Origin: Pteria penguin
Lineage: Eukaryota > Mollusca > Bivalvia > Pterioida > Pteriidae
Reading direction: 5' to 3'
DNA: 64,000 nucleotides
NCBI GenBank assembly: GCA_035048485.1
Contig: CM068585.1
Coordinates: forward strand, 58,903,618-58,967,617
A model generated the notes under the pieces. The model ran no database searches, was not told the DNA's origin, and was given only the letters and a program-made list of their open reading frames with translations. Both the position numbers and the translations under genes were made by a program. Below are positions 45,301 to 51,569 of this stretch, in pieces (position 1 is the stretch's first letter; each line of letters opens with the position of its first letter).

Positions 45301-48183
45301 TCTCTGATTTCAAGCTCCTAAATCAGCACTCTGATTGAAGTAAAGTTTGCTCCGATTTTTTTTCGAGATCGCTGTAGCTGGAAATCCGATCAATTTAAAA
45401 CGAAAGTAGCCAAAAATGTAGGGTTACAGTGATGAAGAAGAAAATAAAAGCGCCAGCAATTAGATTAAGATGTGTACAATAAAACCACGCCTAAGAAAAA
45501 AATTAAACGCCAGCATAGTCAGCAATATAATGTTGAATATGAAAAAACATTTCCTTGTGTCAGGAAATCAGCATTTGGCAGTTTATTTTTATTTTTTATT
45601 TGTATTTCTTCAAGAACAGCATAAATTAAAAATTTTAACTACAATAACACTCAATTCTTACTCATTTTGAAAGCTATATTTTCCATTTTTTCGCCCCCCC
45701 CCCCTCTCTGGTATTGAGTCTTTTCATTAAACAGAGTTATGTCCCATTTGAGAAGGTATCTGATGTAAAAAAGAATTATGACATCATATGGAAACCCATT
45801 TAAAACTCAGGGAAATGATAGTCAACAAATGATGTTTTCATAGGAAATTGATGACGTCATAATTGTTTTATATCAGATACCCTCACAAATGGGAAGTAAT
45901 TCTGTGTAACTAAAAGACCTTATAGGCTTTGAAAATATGATAATAAGCATAGACAAAAAATAGAAAAAAATGAAGGTGATAGAAATCTTGGAGGGAACAT
46001 TTTTGTATTCAATCTCAAAAAAGGGGTTTTTTTGAATTTTTTTTCCTTTTTTTTTTTTTTTTTTTTTTTGGTTTTTTTTTTTGTTATGAATATTCTATTT
46101 AGAAAGATTATTTCCGGTAAACCATCTTGTGGAAAGGGTGAAGTAGAAATGTAGAGTTTCAAATATTTGTAATGCTAAGTGTAGAAATATCTTAGATTGG
46201 CCTAAATCTGATTTTATGCATAACAAAAAATGCATATACATGTAAAAACTCTAAGAATGTTATTGACTTCTGAGAATAAGAAAAGAACTCTGTACCCAAG
46301 GTTCCATACCAAATAAGAACTCTGTACTCAAGATCCCATACCAAATAAGAACTCTGTACTCAAGATCCCATACCAAATAAGTCTGTACTCAAGATCCCAT
46401 ACCAAATAAGAACTCTGTACTCAAGGTCCCATACCAAATAAGAACTCTGTACTCAAGGTCCCACACCAAATAAGTCTGTACTCAAGGTCCCATACCAAGT
46501 AAGTCTGTACTCAAGGTCCCATGCCAAACAAGAACTCTATACTTAAAATCCGATACCAAACAAGAACTCTATACTCAAAATCCCACACCAAACAAGAACT
46601 CTGTACTCGAGATCCCATACCAAATTAGAACTCTGTACTCAAGGTCCCATACCAAGTAAGTCTGTACTCAAGATCCCATACCAAATAAGAACACTGTACT
46701 CAAGATCCCATACCAAATAAGAACACTGTACTCAAGGTCCCATACCAAATAAGAATTCTGTACTCAAGATCCCACACCAAATAAGAACTCTGTCCTCAAG
46801 GTCCCATACCAAATAAGAATTCTGTACTCAAGATCCCACACCAAATAAGAACTCTGTCCTCAAGGTCCCACATCAAATAAGAACTCTGTCCTCAAAGTCC
46901 CATACCAAATGAGAATTCTGTACTCAAGGTCCCATACCAAATAAGAGTTCTGTGTTGAAGTGCCCAGATGGAGTGGAAAAGTTAGCTCTAAAATCATTAT
47001 GTTAAGTTTGAAATTCTTTTTTGGCCCATTTTCAAATCAAAACAGATTTGTAAATATTTCAACAAATTTTGATGGCATAACATGTTTTCCATTTTATTTG
47101 CATCAAATGATGTTTATTGATTTAATGAGAAATTGTTTGATTTTTAGGTAATAAGAGTAAGTATTGTTACACATGTATTACACATGTACTACACATGTTC
47201 AGATGTGCCCTTTGATATATGCAGTATTAAAAACACCTCTAAATGTTGTATGCACAGTGTAGGCACCATTTGTGGAGTTCTGTCTTGGATTATTGAGAAG
47301 TCTGTATTCATCTTATTAACGAATTATATGTGTCCATTTGTGAAAATAATTCCAAATCTCTTACTTTAATAATTTCACCTTTGATTATTGGACTGTAAAA
47401 TCCTGTCACCTCTCACATTTATTTGTGATACGTTTCCTATAATATTCATTTAATGGTATGTAATTGTCATTATTTAATGGAGACAGCCTAGCCCAGTCAC
47501 TAGTGTGCTAAGTTATAACTCAGTAACATGCTCAGTCTTAGGCTAAGAGGTTGTAGGTTTGAGTACCACTGGTGACCATTTTCCTGCTCTTCCAATGTGA
47601 TTTATACTGAGCCAGTCACTGATGTGCTAAGCTATAACTCAGTAACTTGCAGGGTCTGAGGCTGATAGGTTGTAAGTTCGAGTGCCACTGGTGACTCCTT
47701 GTTTTCCCGCCTCTCCAGTGTGATAGTAAGACACGAAATTATGTATCACATTATACATTGGAAACATTTCTCTCACAGATAATTGGCCAGTAGGCCTTTA
47801 TCAAGTGAAAACAACAAGATAGATATAAAAGCTATGTGCAATCCATCCAGACAAATTATCTTAATTTTTATGCATTGTACAAATGCTTTCATAATCCGGT
47901 AGATATCTTTGTTTTCACTTGATATAGGCCAAGTGGCCAAAAATTTGTAGAATGAGTGATTACTTGTTTTATATGTATATTGAATTTCTTCTGGAAGAAT
48001 TAGCTTGAACCTGTGATGAGTATGTGTGATTTTTCAGCTATAATCTTTACTTACAGAGAGAAAATGGCCTTCTTTACCTCTGTGAACATGAATGTACCAG
48101 TCATACCCAAAGACACGACAACTTCCCAGACAAACGCGGTGGAAGATATTCTACGAGATAATCGGGAGGGTCAACAGGTGTAA
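9265..48183 (+). CDS. kibra: KIBRA/WWC orthologue, 23 coding exons (gene-level entry)
   Basis: KIBRA is a scaffold at the apical cell cortex that, with Merlin and Salvador, promotes Warts/LATS activation in Hippo signalling, and it binds atypical PKC. Predicted product is 1,274 aa (1,259 without exon 14), close to family length. In order: WW1 (about 10-43), WW2 (59-89), coiled coils (about 100-245 and 330-420), a Ser-rich region (421-690), the family motif [18 protein letters not shown] just before residue 705, a C2 domain (about 722-845), an acidic stretch (977-994), and the C-terminal block with the aPKC-binding-type motif [10 protein letters not shown] at 1,128-1,137. The protein ends GQQV, a possible PDZ ligand like the ADDV end of human WWC1. 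All 22 introns are GT-AG with matching phases. Extra features are two PPxY motifs. The gene converges on an SLC6 gene. Confidence 0.96.
9396..11159. other. Intron 1, first part: no feature
   Basis: AT-rich intron; a short duplicated stretch (GTAAAGTTCA-GTAGTGTAGAATGTTGGGTG) occurs at about 10,535-10,610. No gene. Confidence 0.6.
11160..11960. repeat. Degenerate CAGTATGGTCCTTTCTATG repeat
   Basis: Irregularly spaced diverged copies of a roughly 20-bp unit (TATGTAGTATGGTCCTTTC type) cover about 800 bp, interrupted by a MITE at 11,382-11,534. Short frames here are artefacts. Confidence 0.75.
11382..11534 (+). mobile_element. hAT-like MITE with CAGGGTTCGAAATTAGCA ends
   Basis: The left end CAGGGTTCGAAATTAGCA and right end TGCCAATTTCGAGCCCAG are imperfect 18-bp inverted repeats. 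The interior is an AT-rich repeat of CAACCTAAAAT and CATCCAAA motifs. The ends resemble common hAT non-autonomous elements; no clear 8-bp duplication. Confidence 0.65.
12930..13260 (+). mobile_element. Decayed SINE-like sequence
   Basis: GGTTCCGTTCGAATCCCGC is B-box-like. A later block, GTACCAGACAGGTGCCGCCA, matches the 3' part of SINE-like DNA at 54,853-55,110. Ends not defined. Confidence 0.4.
13453..13832 (-). mobile_element. MITE copy C, reverse orientation, split by a SINE
   Basis: The left end CAATGGCGGATCTAGG and right end GAATCCGCTGCT correspond to the CAGTGGCGGAT ends of copies A and B. The interior CACATGTGTAT, AGTATTAGCCAAAATACTC is the reverse complement of their interior. A SINE at 13,477-13,644 interrupts it. 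Confidence 0.75.
13477..13644 (+). mobile_element. 168-bp tRNA-derived SINE with 15-bp target-site duplication
   Basis: The head is nearly tRNA-like: A box GGTGTAGTGGTTAAGC, anticodon-arm-like middle, and B box GGTTCGATTCC (about 13,530). The body ends GCGACGTAAAACACCAATCA. It is flanked by ATCTAGGATTTCCGA at 13,462-13,476 and 13,645-13,659, so both ends are exact. Best preserved SINE in the window. Confidence 0.92.
14488..14631 (+). mobile_element. 144-bp MITE, copy B (CAGTGGC ends)
   Basis: Same length, ends (CAGTGGCAGATTTAG to GGATCCGCCACTG) and interior as copy A at 8,338, in the same orientation. It lies in intron 1 of kibra. Confidence 0.88.
15100..15504 (+). repeat. Diverged upstream copies of the exon 2 5' edge
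   Basis: Exon 2 begins at CAG|ATATACCAAACCCCAG and reads on to TTTGCTGACTGTATTGG. Similar strings precede it: CATATATCAAACCCCAGAC followed by TTCTGCTGACTTGATTC (15,332-15,366), CCAGAAATACCCCTGGTCAT-TTGCTGACTT (15,451-15,480), ACATATATACAAAGGCTTGG-TTGACTG (15,270-15,296), and CCATTCTTTAGCTGACTTCG (15,180-15,199). The GCTGAC core is spaced irregularly, about 60 bp on average. Confidence 0.65.
15505..15614 (+). CDS. kibra: kibra exon 2: WW2
   Basis: It completes the arginine codon split after exon 1 and encodes [18 protein letters not shown] and most of WW2 ([18 protein letters not shown]). It ends after one base of the next codon at AACC|GTAAGT. Both edges of this exon are duplicated in the neighbouring introns. 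Confidence 0.96.
15599..16400 (+). repeat. 60-bp minisatellite seeded on the exon 2 donor
   Basis: The first unit includes the last 16 bases of exon 2 and the true donor: ACAGACCATATCAACC|GTAA. About 13 further units carry the same region (for example ATCAACTGTAAGTACATA at 15,973-15,990). Donor-equivalent positions are about 15,675, 15,732, 15,800, 15,860, 15,920, 15,979, 16,041, 16,100, 16,160, 16,212, 16,271, 16,331 and 16,391. Confidence 0.85.
16401..17315. other. Intron 2, middle: no gene
   Basis: No repeat family seen. The 79-aa frame at 16,882-17,121 has no recognisable domain and is not called. Confidence 0.55.
17316..17900. repeat. About 62-bp TCTG-rich minisatellite
   Basis: Units contain CAGTCTGTCTGGTATCCATC and TGTGTGCCCATCAGTCAGTC. 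The overlapping 144-aa and 129-aa frames (SVWYPSVCP type) are repeat artefacts. Confidence 0.9.
18077..18345. mobile_element. Long palindromic fold-back element (about 269 bp)
   Basis: The left arm CGACTTGTA...TACTCTCTATGTACAAGATC (18,077-18,122) pairs with the right arm GATCTTGTACATAGAGAGTA (18,301-18,320) and TACAAGTCG (18,337-18,345). Pairing continues inward: TTACAACTGC with GCAGTTGTAA, and CAGTCAGAATTTG with CAAATTCTGATTGG. No transposase. Looks like a fold-back MITE. Confidence 0.8.
18560..18654 (+). CDS. kibra: kibra exon 3: end of WW2 and linker
   Basis: It encodes the end of WW2 ([20 protein letters not shown]) and [11 protein letters not shown], matching the family pattern of EDPR-QWR followed by LKDYL. 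The second WW tryptophan is replaced (V85), as in other KIBRA proteins. Phase 0 end at GAG|GTATGT. Confidence 0.96.
19362..19467 (+). CDS. kibra: kibra exon 4: start of first coiled coil
   Basis: It encodes [20 protein letters not shown] and [15 protein letters not shown], aligning with the QKEIYQVKQQRLELAQQEY region of WWC1. Acceptor TCTATAG, donor AGTT|GTAAGT. Confidence 0.95.
19585..20225. repeat. Two-copy tandem duplication of about 325 bp
   Basis: Shared blocks, in order: CATTTTCCAACCAGGATATA, GTCCCATTTG(C/T)ATAATG, GGGAAGGGTCCTTATAACGG (first) and TTGGAAGGGTCCTTACAACG (second), TTTCATTAAATGTTGAAG. Each copy ends with a TTTATTTCAG-like acceptor string. Moderately diverged. Confidence 0.88.
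20351..20510 (+). CDS. kibra: kibra exon 5: first coiled coil
   Basis: It encodes [20 protein letters not shown], then [20 protein letters not shown] and [12 protein letters not shown], the KYDPEILKAEI block of the family followed by heptad-rich sequence. Acceptor TGTTTCAG, donor AGCA|GTAAGT. Confidence 0.95.
20520..20935. repeat. Degenerate GAGGGAGTGAATGAA-type repeat in intron 5
   Basis: Diverged copies of GGGAGGGTGAATGAAATA (about 20,549), GGAGGGAGTGAACTGG (20,653) and GAGGGAAAGTGAATGAATG (20,782), with ATTACAGCAGCATAG at 20,811 resembling the exon 5 donor region TTACAGCA|GTAAG. Weakly periodic. Confidence 0.4.
21227..21356 (+). CDS. kibra: kibra exon 6: first coiled coil, continued
   Basis: It encodes [20 protein letters not shown] then [20 protein letters not shown] and LMQ, matching the family KIDKKM...GEKEKQDL block. 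Ends in phase 0 at CAG|GTAAAA. Its last bases are the seed of the repeat units that follow. Confidence 0.95.
21337..21895 (+). repeat. Six to seven diverged copies of the exon 6 3' edge
   Basis: The exon ends GAAAAACAAGAGCTGATGCA-G|GTAAAAATTATGATCTAG. Unit starts follow near 21,417 (GAAACAGGGACTAATGCATG), 21,492, 21,584 (GAAACAGGAACAAATGCAGG), 21,701, 21,789 (GAACAGACACACATTCAGGT-AAATATTATGACCTGG) and 21,879 (GAAAACAGGATCAGATGCAG). Units share GTTAGTGTGT and a G-rich end; spacing is 75-117 bp. Confidence 0.75.
21896..22262. repeat. 26-bp minisatellite, about 14 copies
   Basis: The unit is ACCTGGTATAGCTCTGGTGT-CAGTGG. It starts where the last exon-6-like unit reads GCAGACTTGGTATAGC, so it appears to have grown from that unit. 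Confidence 0.93.
22650..23362. repeat. 26-bp minisatellite, about 27 copies
   Basis: The unit is GATACATGATACAGAGGTTT-GGATTT. Because 26 is not a multiple of 3, three reading frames give the same minus-strand peptide repeat; the 276-, 247- and 186-aa frames are artefacts. Confidence 0.95.
23363..25385. other. Intron 6, middle: no gene
   Basis: AT-rich. At 24,327-24,385 ACTCGAACTTCG and GAGTTCGAGTT form a weak inverted pair. No supported feature. Confidence 0.5.
25386..25930. repeat. Degenerate AGATATAGAGGGCAGGCTCT repeat
   Basis: Units of about 40 bp (GATATAGAGGGCAGGCTCTG and GGGCAGTATTCTTAAGG); diverged and irregular. Confidence 0.85.
26350..29304. repeat. 58-bp satellite-like array, about 51 copies
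   Basis: The unit is GTATAAGCTTGGGAGACCTT, TATAATGGACCCCAGTGACA, CAGAGAGGGTTCTTTATC. Most units carry a HindIII site. Variants of 57 bp (one C lost) and 59 bp (AGAAGAGG) mark higher-order duplications, for example a repeat of about 173 bp near 26,426-26,850 and ACATCAGTGACACAGAAGAG at 27,361, 28,288 and 29,162. Confidence 0.97.
29487..29761 (+). CDS. kibra: kibra exon 7
   Basis: It encodes [15 protein letters not shown], then [19 protein letters not shown], then a helical segment [20 protein letters not shown], matching the family SLAMLKDGF, DVSSQTD and RLRYEEAKRRI blocks. Acceptor TTTCAG, donor ACAG|GTGAAT. Confidence 0.95.
29930..32960. repeat. TCTG-rich minisatellite with higher-order structure
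   Basis: The basic unit, 55-68 bp, reads GGTAATATATATGTGTATGT, TAGTGTGTCTGCAGTGTGTA, TCTATATCAGTGTGTCTGTC. Two versions alternate (TCTGCAGTG and TCTGTTTGGCAGTG). The rare variant TGGTTATATATTTGTG recurs at about 31,435, 31,850 and 32,279, a higher-order period of about 415-430 bp. A 941-bp element interrupts it at 30,227. The 343-aa and similar frames are artefacts. Confidence 0.93.
30227..31167. mobile_element. 941-bp non-autonomous pogo/Tigger-like element
   Basis: The left end CAGTCAAACCTCGTTATCTC and right end GAGATATCGAAGTTTGACTG are inverted repeats flanked by TA on both sides, as in Tc1/mariner-pogo elements. Subterminal copies of TTCGAGATAT are frequent near both ends. No transposase frame is present. 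It lies inside the TCTG array, and joining the flanks restores a normal GGTAATATATATG unit. Confidence 0.88.
33090..33360 (+). repeat. Dispersed repeat, copy 1
   Basis: Shares GGGCATATTGTTTTTGTCCT, GATAGAGACTTC, CTAATGAAGCCC, TTTTGACCTTGACA and TCATGCTAAAAATAACTTTT with 40,305-40,553. Moderately diverged; class unknown. Confidence 0.85.
33828..33990. mobile_element. Palindromic fold-back MITE (about 160 bp)
   Basis: The left arm AAGGAATGAATCTAATTTG (33,831) pairs with the right arm AAATTAGATTCATTCCTT (33,970-33,987). Inner arms AAAGGAGGTACACCACAAAA and GTGGTATACCTCCTTTG also pair. Confidence 0.85.
34040..34122. repeat. Two-copy 42-bp tandem repeat
   Basis: CTTGATAGATTAGACCATAC and TCAGCCCATAGTTATCATTC occur twice in tandem just upstream of exon 8. 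Confidence 0.9.
34159..34413 (+). CDS. kibra: kibra exon 8: second coiled coil
   Basis: It encodes [20 protein letters not shown] followed by a long charged helix ([20 protein letters not shown]) ending LLESQLR. Matches the EKEELLKEMRFISPRKW and ATLHSQL blocks of WWC1. Confidence 0.96.
34848..35711 (+). CDS. kibra: kibra exon 9: Ser-rich region with two PPxY motifs
   Basis: This 864-bp exon begins [18 protein letters not shown], the family LSSGSSPGS block, and ends with [18 protein letters not shown], the best conserved KIBRA motif. Between them it holds PPSY (residues 539-542, bases 35,200-35,211) and PPTY (about 617-620, bases 35,434-35,445). Donor is AG|GTCAGT, weaker than the others. Confidence 0.96.
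36319..36381 (+). CDS. kibra: kibra exon 10: C2 domain begins
   Basis: It encodes [20 protein letters not shown] in phase with exons 9 and 11, equivalent to the SEAVGATRIQIALKYDE stretch of WWC1. Strong polypyrimidine tract at the acceptor. Confidence 0.93.
37029..37885. mobile_element. Possible 857-bp element with GGTCGGAATTGCA ends
   Basis: GGTCGGAATTGCA at 37,029 is repeated inverted as TGCAATTCCGACC at 37,873-37,885. No coding frame inside and no clear target duplication. A 46-bp internal palindrome lies near 37,648-37,693 (AGAGACATATATAC ... GTATATATGTCTCT). Confidence 0.45.
38006..38092 (+). CDS. kibra: kibra exon 11: C2 domain
   Basis: It encodes [20 protein letters not shown] and LAFPSGGQ, an early C2 beta-strand pattern with the family LALKYDE...L..QL..L spacing. 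Confidence 0.95.
38456..38639 (+). CDS. kibra: kibra exon 12: C2 domain
   Basis: It encodes [20 protein letters not shown], then [20 protein letters not shown] and [17 protein letters not shown], matching the VNIRVAVLPC, FNEVFWV and LRVDVC strands of WWC C2 domains. Calcium-binding aspartates are not obvious. Confidence 0.95.
39366..39551 (+). CDS. kibra: kibra exon 13: end of C2 domain
   Basis: It encodes [20 protein letters not shown] and NVLSFKFM, the family GGAQISL...RWYNLLSYK end of C2, then a Ser/Pro-rich linker. Confidence 0.95.
39749..39793 (+). CDS. kibra: kibra exon 14: candidate 45-bp cassette exon
   Basis: TTGCAG|AAGAAAATTGGGG ... GCGTTG|GTAAGG gives 15 codons ([15 protein letters not shown]), phase 0 on both sides, so skipping keeps the frame. 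It has no clear counterpart in WWC1. Its acceptor context resembles that of exon 15 (ATTGCAG|AAGGATATGGGGG), so it may be a duplicated decoy acceptor rather than a used exon. Confidence 0.45.
39871..39983 (+). CDS. kibra: kibra exon 15
   Basis: It encodes [20 protein letters not shown] and [17 protein letters not shown], corresponding to the DAVSALLEQTAVELEKRQE helix. Acceptor ATTGCAG, donor CGG|GTAGGT. Confidence 0.93.
40305..40553 (+). repeat. Dispersed repeat, copy 2 (plus fragment at 40,647-40,720)
   Basis: Matches copy 1 at 33,090-33,360. The start GGGCATATTGTTTTTGTCCT recurs again at about 40,649 as a truncated third copy. Confidence 0.85.
40744..40841 (+). CDS. kibra: kibra exon 16
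   Basis: It encodes [20 protein letters not shown] and [12 protein letters not shown], a Ser-rich linker. In phase on both sides; donor CACA|GTACGT. Confidence 0.9.
41040..41115 (+). mobile_element. SINE fragment
   Basis: GACTTGTGACTGAAAGGTAC, GGATTCGACTTCCGC and GGGCGCACTGTTGTCCTGCC resemble the head and start of body of the SINE at 3,712. Truncated. Confidence 0.55.
41211..41293 (+). CDS. kibra: kibra exon 17: acidic region
   Basis: It encodes [20 protein letters not shown] and LEEEDDR, equivalent to the Glu-rich stretch of WWC1. Donor AGG|GTATGT. Confidence 0.93.
41320..41455. repeat. 22-bp minisatellite, six copies
   Basis: The unit is CATGTAGTCTCCACATTACA-AA, starting about 30 bp after the exon 17 donor. 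Confidence 0.93.
41628..41885 (+). CDS. kibra: kibra exon 18
   Basis: It encodes [20 protein letters not shown], then [32 protein letters not shown] and [13 protein letters not shown]. Matches KETNTET, GSTIIRSKTFSPG and SQYVCRLNRSDSD in WWC1. Confidence 0.96.
42184..42666 (+). repeat. 80-bp array carrying decoy acceptors up to exon 19
   Basis: The unit reads AAGCATCACATTTCTCCTTT, ATTTGACCAGGTTATCATG, CTTTTACAGGTATCCTTGAC, CTAAACATCGCTAGCATCTA. The CAGGTATCC position recurs at about 42,193, 42,273, 42,353, 42,433, 42,512 and 42,591. The true exon 19 acceptor (TTTTAACAG at 42,666) falls 75 bp after the last, and its upstream GCTAGCTTCTATAA is the same unit. Confidence 0.82.
42667..42762 (+). 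CDS. kibra: kibra exon 19
   Basis: It encodes [20 protein letters not shown] and [12 protein letters not shown], near-identical in pattern to [11 protein letters not shown]...RNSLERRSVRMKR in WWC1. Phase 0 both sides. Confidence 0.97.
43106..43265 (+). CDS. kibra: kibra exon 20: aPKC-binding-type motif
   Basis: It encodes [20 protein letters not shown] (the conserved [10 protein letters not shown], residues 1,128-1,137) and a helix [20 protein letters not shown]. In WWC1 this region contacts atypical PKC. Confidence 0.96.
43505..43578 (+). CDS. kibra: kibra exon 21
   Basis: It encodes [20 protein letters not shown] and ADKM, matching GEKELPQWLREDERFRLLL. Confidence 0.95.
43579..45048. other. 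Intron 21: no gene
   Basis: AT-rich with no repeat family noted. Confidence 0.55.
45049..45173 (+). CDS. kibra: kibra exon 22
   Basis: It encodes [37 protein letters not shown] and ALSF, matching the DKMMRAAAKDVHRL...VQSF stretch. Acceptor TCTGAAG, donor TCAG|GTATGT. Confidence 0.94.
45727..45911. mobile_element. Fold-back MITE (about 185 bp)
   Basis: The left arm GTCCCATTTGAGAAGGTATC, TGATGTAAAA (45,741-45,770) pairs with the right arm TTTTATATCAGATACCCTCA, CAAATGGGAAG (45,866-45,896). Inner ATTATGACATCAT pairs with ATGACGTCATAAT. Confidence 0.8.
46290..46955. repeat. 32-bp minisatellite, about 21 copies
   Basis: The unit is CCCATACCAAATAAGAACTC, TGTACTCAAGAT; 28-bp variants lack GAAC. 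In intron 22. Confidence 0.94.
47485..47725 (+). mobile_element. Tandem pair of tRNA-like SINE units (about 122 bp each)
   Basis: TAGCCCAGTCACTAGTGTGC is A-box-like, and GGTTTGAGTACC and AAGTTCGAGTGCC are B-box-like (about 47,555 and 47,676). The two halves share GTGCTAAG, TATAACTCAGTAAC and CACTGGTGAC. Class inferred from the box motifs only. Confidence 0.55.
48057..48183 (+). CDS. kibra: kibra exon 23: C-terminus and stop
   Basis: It encodes [40 protein letters not shown] and V, then TAA at 48,181-48,183. Starts like [16 protein letters not shown] of WWC1. The terminal GQQV may bind PDZ domains. Confidence 0.96.
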
Positions 48184-48399
48184 CTAAAAGATAAAACCCT
48201 AAAAAATGACATCAGAAAAAAAAGGCCAGGTCTGATTGGAAAAAAAACCCCTAACAAATGTTATCAGGAGGACTAGCAAGATTAACTACTACCCATGTTT
48301 ATAATGACCAATCAAAAGATTCATCCATCTGCATCAATCAAAATTTAAAACAAAAGTGATGTTAAGACTTTGTTATGTTGTTGATTGCCATATTAGGAG

Positions 48400-48960
48400 A
48401 CTGAATCGCCAGGAGAGGGATGTGTATCATGATGATACAAGAATGTATCGTGCTGATAAGAGGACATATCATGGTGGGAAAGGAATGTGTGGCCATGATA
48501 AGAGGATGTATTGCCATGATAAATGAATGTATCATGATATAGTAGAATAAGAGGATGAGAAGTGGCTGTGTCATGATAAGAGGGTATATTTTGATGGGAA
48601 TAGAATTATTGTGATGAAACAAAGATGTATCACAGTGATGAATGGATGTATCAGGATAAGGGGATGTATCATGATGATAACTGGATGTATCATGATGATA
48701 AGGGGATGTATTATGATGATAACTGGATGTATCAGGATGATAACGGGATGTATCATGATGATAACAGGATGTATTGTCATGGTAAAAGGATGTATTGATA
48801 GGACAAAAGTTGTATTACCATGCTAAGGATGTGTATTGCCATGATCAGGATGTGTATTGCTATGATCAGGATGTGTATTACCATGCTAAGGATGTGTATT
48901 GCCATGCTCAGGATGTGTATTGCCATGTTAAGAATGTGTATTACCTTTTTATGGATGTTT
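48400..48960. repeat. 21-bp minisatellites
   Basis: The first block is GGATGTATCATGATGATAAC-T (48,640-48,790); the second AGGATGTGTATTGCCATGAT-C (48,820-48,950). Both have a 21-bp period, so frames through them stay open. Confidence 0.9.
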
Positions 48961-51056
48961 ATTATTATGAGATGCCTTGCTGTTTTTGAGATCTCACATC
49001 AAAGATGTCTCGTTGATCCGAGATACCAGTTGAGATACCATGATGACTCCGGATGTCATAATGAAAAGCTCATTGCCAAGTCGAGTTCCAGATTAAGAAT
49101 TTATATTGAGCTAGCAGCCCAACGAGAGCGAGGTGCAGTGTGAATAAGTTTTGGATTTGAGAGACTTTGCATTGTGTATTGGCATTCCATTTATCAATTA
49201 ATTCCATGGATGTTGGACATTGACAGAGATGCCAGATGTCAAGAGGCGAGGATCGGAAGTAACTGCCAGAAAGTGAAACATGTATTTTTTGTGGCATTAA
49301 TAAGAAATTTGTTGATTTTATATTTTCCATGTTGTTGATGGTGCATAATTGCCAAAGATTTTCTCCGTTTGCTTGTCGATATGCAATCATAATGTTACCC
49401 ACGGAATTTATTTTGCTGTAGTATATATTACTATACATGACGAGAGACGAGTCTGCAGCTCTGATGTAAATACCTGCTAAAAACAATATTTTTATATCTA
49501 TTTTTAAATTCTTAAGGTACCTATAAAATTTTGAAAAGTAATAAGTTATATTTTGATGAAAATCAGTAATTTGCTTTCTTCGTACTGGTATCGGATATAT
49601 TCCAGTGGAAGTTCCACCATATTTAAGTTACTAATTGTTTATCTGCCAGAATCTATGAGATATTGAAACCATATCGATAACTTGTTTGTGTACCAGTGAA
49701 GCATAGCAATCATGTATTTTGAATACACATTTAAGTAACTACAAAACCTTATCTTCTAACAGTAGGCTGTCTATTGAAGTTTGAGCATACCATGGACGAA
49801 CCTCTTTATCATTGTCCAAGTACAGCTATTGTTTTTATCATGTTTAAAGTCAATATGAACTTAATTTTCTATTTAGTAATGAATCACGTCAATGTAAATT
49901 TATTCATAGTGCTGCATTCTCATCAGGAATGATGGTTTTACTTGGTTCGGAGCACAGTTTTGTTGAAGCATATTTTATTTGAGGTATTAAGTATTGGTGA
50001 CAAGGACATTGTTAACGTCTGATTGCTTGAGTTTTGATTTTTCAGCTATGAGTACAAGATTTTCTTTGGCTCCCCAGTTAACAGGCAAACGTCTAAATTA
50101 CTGAATACAGCTTTTTATGGAATATGAGATTTTAGTCATTAATAACCAGTAAAGATGTAAAGATTTCATACTTTCACTATTCTTGAAAGTGTCCTTTTTG
50201 AACACCCCCTCCCCATTCTGCTACTAGTTGAGTTAGTACCTAAATCTTGTTAACTTTGTACTAATATAAAATGACACAATATATATGATAACTGCCCATG
50301 ATACTCTGAAAGGATGTGGTGGTATATGTATACGATATCGTAGTACATATTGTACACGATATCGTAAGTGTAAAGTATTCCGACACGCACAATATGATAC
50401 AATGTACTACATGTAGTAATGTACAATAATTATATGACTGTAGAGCTGCTAGGTTTTATTATATACATGTAAAGTTAGCATCCTAAACTGTTCCTTAGAT
50501 AAGTTTTTGGTATTGTTCTAGATTTTTTTCCAAAGATTTTGGAGATTCCCTACCTCATTCTGACTTTCATTTGATTGGCTTTAGAAATGGCTTTACATTG
50601 CCCAAAAATTGAATACAAGTCTGGGCGTTGCCCAATGTCCATCTGGAGGATATGACTCGGACATTTTTGCTCTCTGCATGGACATTTTTTGCTCTCTGCA
50701 TGGACAGTTTTGCTTCAGACTTACCCTTGTATCCTAGATAACATTTGCCTGCTTGCTTTGGCAAATTTGCTTTTATATAAGCAATCACTGTTTTATGTAG
50801 GAACTGTTTTGTTTACATCTGTTTTAAGTTGCTATGGATTTTACATACATGGACCATTGTATCTCGTTGGTTGTCCTCTGTTAAATGGTACACCGTACTT
50901 TTTAGAGACTCGTTACTTCCTCATGCCAAGTAAATTTTGGTACGGCTATGCACTTCATACATTTTGTGTAGAAATATATTTAAAGCAATATGCAGTTGAT
51001 ATTGTTGAAATCTGTGATATCAATTTTAGCTGGTTGTACTTGTTACATATCAGGCC

Positions 51057-51062
51057 AATAAA
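51057..51062 (+). terminator. Candidate poly(A) signal AATAAA
   Basis: AATAAA followed within 10 bp by TGTGTGTTTGGGG. Motif match only. Confidence 0.35.
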
Positions 51063-51569
51063 AAAAATGTGTGTTTGGGGTAACCTATTCGTTCCTAAGT
51101 TTTGATACGTACCCTCAAGTTTTAATACTTACCCTCGAGTTTTTATTGCCTTTTTGAACTATCACTTATATCAAAAGTGTGATTTTTATTTCTGCAGATC
51201 TTTCGTAAATGTATTCTCTATAATGTAAAGTACACCCTGATATATCCCAATATCCCTTCAGTTTCACTTCATGTTACCCTTAACAGATATTTAATATTTT
51301 TTTGGCCTTGTTGGCATTGTTGGTCATTATAATTATTTTATGCTGGACATATTGTGTCTGTCACAGCCATTTATTACATGTATTTTCTCATTTATTGACG
51401 ATTTTTTTTATGATCGAAATTTGAAGTATGAAAAGTTTTAATAACATTTTATGTATAGGCCAAAGACGTCCACTATTTTCTTTCCTTCATAAGCATAGTT
51501 GTTATAGCAAATAAAATGAACAAAATTTCAAATTGACAGCAATAGATAGTTTTCAATAGTTAAAATAAA

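Noticed and set aside
50689..51105. 138-aa frame in the probable 3' UTR
   Set aside because: Cys/Leu/Tyr-rich with no recognisable domain; AT-rich chance frame.
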